A stretch of DNA of 64,000 nt from Nemertoderma westbladi (taxonomy: Eukaryota; Xenacoelomorpha; Nemertodermatida; Nemertodermatidae): assembly GCA_032718475.1 (NCBI GenBank), contig JAUCBJ010001849.1, forward strand, positions 1 through 64,000, in the 5' to 3' direction. Under the pieces are notes generated by a model. The model was not told where the DNA came from and searched no databases. It saw only the letters and a program-made list of their open reading frames with translations. Below, piece by piece: positions 56,046 to 64,000 of the stretch. The position numbers and the translations under genes were made by a program. Every line of letters starts with the position of its first letter. The first letter of the stretch is position 1.

Positions 56046-58457
56046 GTAAATAAACAACAACCCGTGTCAGTAAATAAACAACAACCAGTGTCAGTAAATA
56101 AACAACAACCCGTGTCAGTAAATAAACAACAACCAGTGTCAGTAAATAAACAACAACCCGTGTCAGTAAATAAACAACAACCTGTGTCAGATAAATAAAC
56201 AACAACCTGTGTCAGATAAATAAACAACAACCAGTGTCAGTAAATAAACAACAACCAGTGTCAGTAAATAAACAACAACCAGTGTCAGTAAATAAACAAC
56301 AACCATTGTCAGTAAATAAACAACAACCCGTGTCAGTAAATAAACAACAACCAGTGTCAGTAAATAAACAACAACCAGTGTCAGTAAATAAACAACAACC
56401 CGTGTCAGGAAATAAACAACAACCAGTGTCAGTAAATAAACAACAACAAGCGTCAGTAAATAAACAACAACCAGTGTCAGTAAATATACAACAACCAGTG
56501 TCAGTAAATAAACAACAACCAGTGTCAGTAAATAAACAACAACCCGTGTCAGTAAATAAACAACAACCCGTGTCAGTAAATAAACAACAACCCATGTCAG
56601 TAAATAAACAACAACCAGTGTCAGTAAATAAACAACAACCAGTGTCAGTAAATAAACAACAACCAGTGTCAGTAAATAAACAACAACCAGTGTCAGTAAA
56701 TAAACAACAACCCGTGTCAGTAAATAAACAACAACCCGTGTCAGTAAATAAACAACAACCCGTGTCAGTAAATAAACAACAACCAGTGTCAGTAAATAAA
56801 CAACAACCAGTGTCAGTAAATAAACAACAACCCGTGTCAGTAAATAAACAACAACCAGTGTCAGTAAATAAACAACAACCAGTGTCAGTAAATAAACAAC
56901 AACCAGTGTCAGTAAATAAACAACAACCAGTGTCAGTAAATAAACAACAACCCGTGTCAGTAAATAAACAACAACCAGTGTCAGTAAATAAACAACAACC
57001 CGTGTCAGTTAATAAACAACAACCCGTGTCAGTAAATAAACAACAACCCGTGTCAGTAAATAAACAACAACCCGTGTCAGTAAATAAACAACAACCCGTG
57101 TCAGTAAATAAACAACAACCCGTGTCAGTAAATAAACAACAACCCATGTCAGTAAATAAACAACAACCAGTGTCAGTAAATAAACAACAACCAGTGTCAG
57201 TAAATAAACAACAACCCGTGTCAGTAAATAAACAACAACCCGTGTCAGTAAATAAACAACAACCCGTGCCAGTAAATAAACAACAACCAGTGTCAGTAAA
57301 TAAACAACAACCAGTGTCAGTAAATAAACAACAACCCGTGTCAGTAAATAAACAACAACCAGTGTCAGTAAATAAACAACAACCAGTGTCAGTAAATAAA
57401 CAACAACCAGTGTCAGTAAATAAACAACAACCAGTGTCAGTAAATAAACAACAACCAGTGTCAGTAAATAAACAACAACCCGTGTCAGTAAATAAACAAC
57501 AACCAGTGTCAGTAAATAAACAACAACCAGTGTCAGTAAATAAACAACAACCAGTGTCAGTAAATAAACAACAACCAGTGTCAGTAAATAAACAACAACC
57601 CGTGTCAGTAAATAAACAACAACCAGTGTCAGTAAATAAACAACAACCAGTGTCAGTAAATAAACAACAACCCGTGTCAGTAAATAAACAACAACCCGTG
57701 TCAGTAAATAAACAACAACCCGTGTCAGTAAATAAACAACAACCAGTGTCAGTAAATAAACAACAACCCGTGTCAGTAAATAAACAACAACCAGTGTCAG
57801 TAAATAAACAACAACCCGTGTCAGTAAATAAACAACAACCAGTGTCAGTAAATAAACAACAACCCGTGTCAGTAAATAAACAACAACCCGTGTCAGTAAA
57901 TAAACAACAACCCGTGTCAGTAAATAAACAACAACCAGTGTCAGTGAATAAACAACAACCCGTGTCAGTAAATAAACAACAACCAGTGTCAGTAAATAAA
58001 CAACAACCCGTGTCAGTAAATAAACAACAACCCGTGTCAGTAAATAAACAACAACCCGTGTCAGTAAATAAACAACAACCAGTGTCAGTGAATAAACAAC
58101 AACCCGTGTCAGTAAATAAACAACAACCAGTGTCAGTAAATAAACAACAACCAGTGTCAGGAAATAAACAACAACCAGTGTCAGTAAATAAACAACAACC
58201 CGTGTCAGTAAATAAACAACAACCAGTGTCAGTAAATAAACAACAACCAGTGTCAGTAAATAAACAACAACCCGTGTCAGTAAATAAACAACAACCAGTG
58301 TCAGTAAATAAACAACAACCCGTGTCAGTAAATAAACAACAACCAGTGTCAGTGAATAAACAACAACCCGTGTCAGTAAATAAACAACAACCAGTGTCAG
58401 TAAATAAACAACAACCCGTGTCAGTAAATAAACAACAACCCGTGTCAGTAAATATAA
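56046..58457. repeat. 24-bp minisatellite, about 100 copies
   Basis: A 24-bp unit containing 'gtgtcagtaaataaacaaca' repeats ~100 times with extreme homogeneity. The main variable site is one base (cccgtg versus ccagtg). Because the period is a multiple of three and no unit contains a stop in several frames, ORFs of 745 (plus) and 779 (minus) codons appear. Their composition is purely repeat-derived, so I do not call genes. Confidence 0.97.
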
Positions 58458-58944
58458 ATACAAATTCATGATGAATAATTATGGAGTAGAGAAATTTTGA
58501 AATTAAATTTTCTAAAAATTGAAATGAAATATTCTGTAAATATAAACTCAATGATATACTATTTATGTTTACCGAGAAGCTCAGCTAAGCTGCTTGTCAT
58601 AATAACAAAAATAAATGTGAAATTAATGAATTTCTGATTTAAAAGTTTAACGTTTTCCGATAAACAAATAATGAAATGTGGATTTAGGGAAAAAGGCACC
58701 AAAATACCCCGAAGAACCGATTAAATAGAACCCGCCATAAAATATATAAATATTGAATTTTTACAAAACCTTTTTGTCCAAAAAATGAGGTTAATTGAAA
58801 AGTAAATAAAATATGAAGTTAAATAAATGACCCTTTTTTACACTTAATTCCAAAAGATTTTGTTTGGATTGTTTGTATAAATACGAATAAATGATTATAC
58901 CGGTATTTTTTGGACAAAAATTCCCCCAAGTGGGCGGGTTCGGG

Positions 58945-60771
58945 TTATATTTCCTTGATGCGATGCCTATTGTGCATGGGTTGGAGTTGGTAGGTCTGAT
59001 CGTTGGTCTGTCCGGTGAGAACCGACAACGAGGAGGCCCGCTTCATCGCCCCGGACGGCGGCGGGGGCGTCAACTCGCTACTCCCTCGCAACGCCTTCAC
59101 CAACTTCCGGCTGCTCGTCTGTATCGACTGGCGGAGTTTCGTGAAACTCCCGCTGTGCTGCATGCGGCCGTCCCCGGTGCCGTGCCACTCCGCCACCCGC
59201 TCCCCTGCGGCGTCGTACGCCACCCGCTCCCCAGCGGCGTCGTACGCCACCCCCGGCCCCTCCCGTTGCCGCCTGGCCCTCCCGGACAGCGGCAGCTCCC
59301 CGCCGCAGCTCAGCACCTCCTGTATCCGGGAGGCCCGAACCCCATCCAACGTGTTCTTCCGCGCCCGAGTCGCGCAGTCCTCGAGAATATCCGCCGCGTC
59401 GAACTTACCTTGTCGGCGGTACAAAGCGCCGAGATTCCTTAGCGTCATAGAGACCGTGGGGAGATCCACCCGGTTGGACTTGTACCAGGCGCCATTGGGC
59501 TCGGAATCCAGACTGGCCGGACGGACGACCACACCGGAATCCGAGTCCATCGCCCGCAGGAGGACCTGCTTGTACAGCTGCTCCGCCGCGTTCAACTTAC
59601 CCTGTTTCAGATACGCGGAAGCCAAATTATTCTTCGTTTTCGCCACATTAGGATCATTGGGTCCCAACTTACTCAGGTAAATATCCAAAGCCTTTCCGTA
59701 GTATATCTCCACCTCGTCGTACTTACCCTGGTTCTGACACAACAACGCCAGGTTATTCAGCTGTTTGGCAACGTCCGGATGATCGGCTCCTAACATTCGC
59801 TCCCGTATCTCCAATGCTCGCTTACACAAGGGCTCGGCGTCCCGGTACCGACCCCGCTTACCGTAGAGAACCGCTAGGTTGTTGAGGGTCGCCGCTACTG
59901 CAGGGTGATCCCTGCCTAACGTCGACTCCCTGATTGCCAAGGCGTCGTTCAGTAGCGCGGCAGCCTCTTTATACTTACACTGATCGCGATAAACCAAGGC
60001 CAATATGTTGAGCATGGTGGCCACATCTGGGTGGTCCCGTCCCGAGTTCCGTTCGAGGTCCTCCAGCGCTTGTTTACACAGCGGGACGGCGACCTCGTAA
60101 CGACCTTCAGACGCGTACTGTATGACGAGGTTGTGGAGGGTTCGCAGTCTAGCGGGGACCTCCACCCCGGTACCGGTACCCGCGGAGACCACCGACTGCT
60201 TATCCTCACCTCCGGTTTCCTCCTCCTCGCCGAATCCCAGATCCAATTCGTTTATTATCGCCTCCGGAGTGTCCTCCTCGTGGGTTACCTTGGCGACGTA
60301 CTCCGGGTCTTCCAGACGACGCATCTCGAGTTGATGTTTGAATTGTTTGTGTTCTTCCTCCAGTTGCACCACGATTAGTTCGCTGCTCTGGAGTTTCTGC
60401 TGGGTCGTGGTTAACTCTTCTCGTAGCCAAGTATTCTCCTGACAAAGCCGTTTAACCTGCGAACGGAGTTTCAATTTCTCTCCTTCTAAGTGCGTCGTAT
60501 AGTTGATCATCGTTATTAGAACTTGGGCGTCAGATATTCCGCATTCTAACAGGTCCAGCGTCTTTACAACATTTTCGTTTTTGTCCTGCTCCGCTGCGCT
60601 TTCGCTGCCGCTAGACGATTTATCTAATCGCGAATCGGTTTTTAGACAACCGAATTCGGATTTTAACTGCTGTAATCCTTCGACGACGGTCTTCGTATTG
60701 GATATTAAATCTTCGTGGTTTAATTTAGCCGATTTACTTGGGGATGTTAGAGTTTCTGGTAAACCCATCAT
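58945..60771 (-). CDS. KLC: Kinesin light chain
   Basis: 608 codons in one exon; vertebrate KLC genes are split by many introns. It is a subunit of kinesin-1 that binds the heavy chain and selects cargo in the cytoplasm. Residues ~15-92 match the KLC N-terminus ('[20 protein letters not shown]'). A coiled coil at ~94-150 ('[20 protein letters not shown]') pairs with heavy chain. An acidic linker, '[10 protein letters not shown]', sits where the autoinhibitory LFP-acidic motif lies in vertebrates, with GF in place of FP. Six tetratricopeptide repeats (~205-470) begin '[16 protein letters not shown]' and include '[18 protein letters not shown]' and '[19 protein letters not shown]'. The tail has a nine-residue duplication ('VAYDAAGER' twice, 508-525) and a Ser/Pro-rich end. 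Two adjacent ATGs (60771, 60768) start the frame. Confidence 0.97.
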   Translation of the reverse strand: MMGLPETLTSPSKSAKLNHEDLISNTKTVVEGLQQLKSEFGCLKTDSRLDKSSSGSESAAEQDKNENVVKTLDLLECGISDAQVLITMINYTTHLEGEKLKLRSQVKRLCQENTWLREELTTTQQKLQSSELIVVQLEEEHKQFKHQLEMRRLEDPEYVAKVTHEEDTPEAIINELDLGFGEEEETGGEDKQSVVSAGTGTGVEVPARLRTLHNLVIQYASEGRYEVAVPLCKQALEDLERNSGRDHPDVATMLNILALVYRDQCKYKEAAALLNDALAIRESTLGRDHPAVAATLNNLAVLYGKRGRYRDAEPLCKRALEIRERMLGADHPDVAKQLNNLALLCQNQGKYDEVEIYYGKALDIYLSKLGPNDPNVAKTKNNLASAYLKQGKLNAAEQLYKQVLLRAMDSDSGVVVRPASLDSEPNGAWYKSNRVDLPTVSMTLRNLGALYRRQGKFDAADILEDCATRARKNTLDGVRASRIQEVLSCGGELPLSGRARRQREGPGVAYDAAGERVAYDAAGERVAEWHGTGDGRMQHSGSFTKLRQSIQTSSRKLVKALRGSSELTPPPPSGAMKRASSLSVLTGQTNDQTYQLQPMHNRHRIKEI

Positions 60772-61119
60772 TCGGCATTCGGTGATATTTTGTACAGTAT
60801 GATGATTTTCAAGTTTCCTGTACCGGAACCTGTTTTTATACTGTTAATACAGTAATATAAGTTTCAAGTTTCAATCAAATAATTAATACATGTAATAATG
60901 TATTAGGCCTACTGTATTACCGGTAGGGCGGTAGGCCTATTTCAGTATTTAAGTTAGATCAGTAGATTAGGAGGTCCTGCAGTCTTGTCATAAACTCATA
61001 GCAGCTTAGTAATACTGTAATACTGTAATACAGTAATAGCAGTACTACAGCGCAGTAGGCTAGGTGGAAGGAGGAAAACGCCACAAGGAATAAGGGTGAG
61101 TACAAAACGGAGACCGGAG
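60772..61119. other. Upstream region of KLC, non-coding
   Basis: Contains several 'taggcct' words and 'accggt' palindromes but no recognised promoter motif or gene. It should include the KLC promoter and 5' UTR on the minus strand. Confidence 0.4.
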
Positions 61120-61883
61120 ATGGGAGACCAGTACAAAAGGGAGACCCCCCAAGTCCAAAAGGGAGACCCCCCAAGTACAAAAGGGAGGCCCCCCAAGTAC
61201 AAAAGGGAGGCCCAGAAGTACAAAAGGGAGACCACCCCCCCCCCCCCCCCCCACCCCCCAAGTACAAAATGGAGACCCCCAAGTACAAAAGGGAGACCCC
61301 CCAAGTACAAAAGGGAGGCCCCCCAAGTACAAAAGGGAGAACCCCAAGTACAAAAGGGAGACCCCTCAAGTACAAAAGGAAGACCCCCCCCCCCCAGTAC
61401 AAAAGGGAGACCACCCCAAATTACAAAAGGGAGACACCCCCAAGTACAAAAGGGAGACCCCCAAGTACAAAAGGGAGACCACCCCAAAGTACAAAAGGGG
61501 ACCCCCCAAGTACAAAAGGGAGACCCCAAGTACAAAAGGGAGACCACCCCCATGTACAAAAGGGAGACCCGCCAAGTACAAAAGGGAGACCCCCCAAGTA
61601 CAAAAGGGAGACCCCCAAGTACAAAAGGGAGACCCGCCAAGTACAAAAGGGAGACCCCCAAGTACAAAGGGAGACCCCCCAAGTACAAAAGGGAGACCCC
61701 CAAGTACAAAAGGGAGACCCGCCAAGTACAAAAGGGAGACCCCCAAGTACAAAAGGGAGACCCCCATGTACAAAGGGAGACCCCCCAAGTACAAAAGGGA
61801 GACCCCCAAGTACAAAAGGGAGACCCCCCAAGTACTAAATGAAGATCCCCTAAGTACAAAAGGGAGACCCCCCCCCCCCCCCC
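61120..61883. repeat. 20-22-bp minisatellite with C-run length variation, about 37 copies
   Basis: Unit 'aagtacaaaagggagacc' plus a C tract of 2-5 bases; two tracts have expanded to 18 Cs (61235-61252) and 16 Cs (61868-61883). Variable C-run length shifts the frame from unit to unit, so the open frames on both strands are accidental. Confidence 0.96.
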
Positions 61884-62871
61884 AAGTACTCGTTATAATA
61901 CTGTCATCAACTCAGGATAACTCACAAACTTTCATAGAAGGCGTGTACATGTACATGTATGTACATTATATTGGTTGCTCCGATGTTTGTATTAGGCTAA
62001 CTGAGAGATGTTTGTATTAGGCTAACTGAGAATGTATTATAAAAATTAGGTATAAATAATTAATGTTCTTTATTTTATTTATCTATTACAGAAAGACCCC
62101 TCCGCAGAATAAACTGCTCTATGGGGCCGTTTCCCAGGTTGCGGATATGGATAACATTTCACACATCGCACTAATTGTGATTATGATTTGTTTGCCTAGG
62201 CGAATTTGTATTACATAAGATGGTAGGCAGTTTGTTTGGTTGATGGAAAGCATTCTCAGTTTGCATCTTCCAGTGCCATCTGTATCTTGGAGACAGGGGG
62301 GGGGGGGGGGGGGGGGGGGGGTGGAACTGGACGCAAAACCCGCCTCAATGTTAAATTCTAAATTTAGGGAAAGGAGCAGGTTACAGTGGCACGTTATTTT
62401 AACCAAAACAATAAACTAAGCACAATAGTTACAGTTTTATTTTTGAGAATAATCAGTTGTTATTTGCGTTTTCGCGTTTTCGTGCAGCATCTGTGTAACT
62501 GTCTTGCAGTTATAATAAATTTATCTATCCAAAAATTATTAGGCTTGGCATCAGCTGGTTGCTAGGAGACTGCAGGATATATCAGGTGGGTTTAAAATTC
62601 AGCAATACATTCAGCGTCAGCGTCCAATTCTTTTTTATCAAATTCTGACATACAACTGTACAACTGAACTCCTGGAACTGTACAACTATACAACTGAACT
62701 CCTGAACTTTTGGATTGATATATCGGTATCGGCACCGGTTCTCCGAGTTGCCCCGTCCAGCCATTACCCCCTCCACCGACCAAGCTGACTCCAAAGAACA
62801 AGGAAAACAAACGACCAAACCCAACAAAATTCATTGCTATTCCGGAAAATAAAGGATAACCAAAAGCGAGG
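61884..62871. other. Non-coding region with 26-base poly(dG)
   Basis: 62296-62321 is 26 Gs, the longest such run in the window. Downstream, 'aaccaaaacaataaac' near 62400 also occurs at about 11960 and 28150, hinting at another dispersed repeat. Near-identical words 'ctcctggaactgtacaact' and 'caactgaactcctg' are tandem at 62645-62705. No gene is seen. Confidence 0.5.
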
Positions 62872-64000
62872 ATGGTTATTCCGAAGGCTGCTAAACCTGC
62901 GGCTAAGGATTGCAGCAGTTCCCCTCTCCTACTTACTCGACAATCGTACACAAGACGTATTGCTAGAAGGGAGTCGCTTGGGCTGCAACGCAAACCATTG
63001 TTAGTCGAGTCATCGAAAAAGGGGCGCGGAGTCAAGAGTAAATTCGCACTGAAACCCGAACCAACAGACTGTATAATCCGTGGAGAGATCAACTCGGACT
63101 TTATCAAACTAGATAATTCAGTCAACACAAGCAATGTCTATGAAGCATTGAGCTCGCCTACGAACTCCACTGGTTCGTTACCGCAGTTGCCCGACACCAG
63201 CGTTCAGTTCGATGCGGAATTTGCCGGAACCGAAAAGAGCGATGCGAACAAGGGAATAAACAGCTGCGAGTTCCACCCCAATTCGTTAGCCAAACTCGAT
63301 CCCGAGGAACTAAACTCCCTCATCAGATCCTATCTGCAAGAAGTCCCCAAGGACCACCCAGCAAACACGATACCCCTCCCCAAAGCACTGGAGACACTAA
63401 AACCCGGGAAATGGCTAAGCGACGATGTGGTAGATGGATTTATGGGGCTGATCCAGCAACACTTTCCCCACACCGCGCCGATCCCCAGCCAACTCGCAAA
63501 ACAGCTGCGATCGCCAGGCTGCGACCAACTAGTTGCTGGGAAATACGTGGCGCCTCGGTACCTTGGCTTCTACCAGCCCGCAGCCCCACGATCCTCTTTC
63601 TTCCAGAATGCGTCCACGACCACTTTATCCTCCATGTCGCCGACACAGAGGAGAGAATCGTCTACAGTCTAGATTCCCTCCGGCCCTCGATGCCAACCAA
63701 AATAACGTTCGCCCTTGTAGATGTTTTAAATAAGATCAATGAACTCGCTCCATCGAGAGAAGTTACAAAAACAGCCCAATGGATGGTCGGGACTAAGAAT
63801 TCATCTTTCTCCAAACAATCGAATGGTATCGACTGCGGTATCTACAGCTGCCTATATGCGCTGACAGTCGCCCAGAATAAGCCGCAGATCCCGGCTATTC
63901 ATTACGACTCCAATAAATCCCGTAACTGGGTACATGATTGCTTCATTAAATTCAAATTAGTAAATGACCACGCCATAGATATCGATTTTACATACACTCC
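62872..64000 (+). pseudogene. Ulp1/C48-type cysteine peptidase gene, frameshifted and truncated by window edge
   Basis: The first frame (62872-63672, ATG start) has a ~130-residue unknown N-terminus, then 'KWLSDDVVDGFMGLIQQHFP' and 'YVAPRYLGFYQPAAP', as at the start of Ulp1/SENP-like catalytic domains. At about 63584-63590 the frame shifts; one missing C in a CCCC run explains it. The second frame continues to the window end with the triad: His in 'DHFILHV', Asp in 'YSLDSL', the oxyanion Gln and catalytic Cys in 'KQSNGIDCGIYSC'. Such peptidases remove SUMO or similar modifiers, and related ones occur in DNA transposons. Whether this is a host gene with an assembly indel or a decaying transposon gene cannot be told here, because the right end is missing. 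Confidence 0.8.

Noticed and set aside
56212-58551. 779-codon (minus) and 745-codon (plus) ORFs
   Set aside because: Entirely repeat-derived; open in several frames at once because the 24-bp unit lacks stops.
61096-61859. Several Lys/Arg/Pro- or Gly/Leu-rich ORFs on both strands
   Set aside because: Products of the 20-22-bp minisatellite with variable C runs; frames change from unit to unit.

Overview
The window is nuclear DNA of an animal, most likely a marine invertebrate that cannot be named from this sequence. The evidence is a set of animal-type genes (kinesin light chain, a SCAF4/SCAF8-type RNA polymerase II CTD-binding protein, enolase-phosphatase E1, PTER, a BTB-BACK exon), GT-AG introns, several lineages of non-LTR retrotransposon and DNA transposons. 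There are no operons, no CRISPR array and no credible intact tRNA or rRNA gene. About 30% of the window is tandem repeat.

Layout. 1-6253: a mixed 18/21-bp satellite that runs off the left edge. 6768-10310: an RTE-like LINE with a 10-bp target-site duplication and a broken ORF. 10609-11162 (minus): an isolated BTB-BACK exon. 11205-19475: mostly non-coding, with minisatellites, poly(dG) tracts and a dispersed repeat ('DR1') interrupted by two LINE inserts. 19476-20793: a 315-bp tandem repeat. 22193-22759: a 21-bp minisatellite. 23764-31252 (minus): a SCAF4/SCAF8-like gene whose exons carry two in-frame minisatellites (39 and 21 bp) and whose first intron holds a 1656-bp hAT-like element. 31315-32330: another DR1 copy and a LINE tail. 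32469-36961: a complete 4.5-kb DNA transposon. 37447-43419 (minus): an open 1990-codon non-LTR retrotransposon ORF with two in-frame 30-bp minisatellites. 43860-46120: a 142-bp tandem repeat and the uninterrupted DR1 copy. 46449-47213 (plus): ENOPH1. 48214-49275 (plus): PTER. 51333-52436, 53727-55650 and 56046-58457: three large minisatellites. 58945-60771 (minus): kinesin light chain. 61120-61883: a 20-22-bp minisatellite. 62872-64000: a Ulp1/C48 peptidase gene cut by the window edge and carrying one frameshift.

The most unusual object is the 4.5-kb transposon. Its long terminal inverted repeats are built from alternating copies of a ~16-bp motif, and it is flanked by a 6-bp duplication. Between the inverted repeats lie two convergent genes: a D-D-E integrase-core transposase in two exons, and an alpha-kinase (MHCK/EF2K type) that keeps every catalytic and zinc-binding motif I can check. 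A protein kinase carried as a passenger of a DNA transposon is not a standard arrangement. Next in interest is the R2-like LINE, whose long ORF stays open across about 2.4 kb of coding minisatellite.

The host genes do not form a pathway. ENOPH1 acts in methionine salvage, PTER is an amidohydrolase-fold enzyme acting on N-acetyltaurine, KLC is motor cargo machinery and SCAF4/8 is a transcription and RNA-processing factor. KLC, ENOPH1 and PTER are each a single uninterrupted exon, which suggests an intron-poor genome or old retrocopies.
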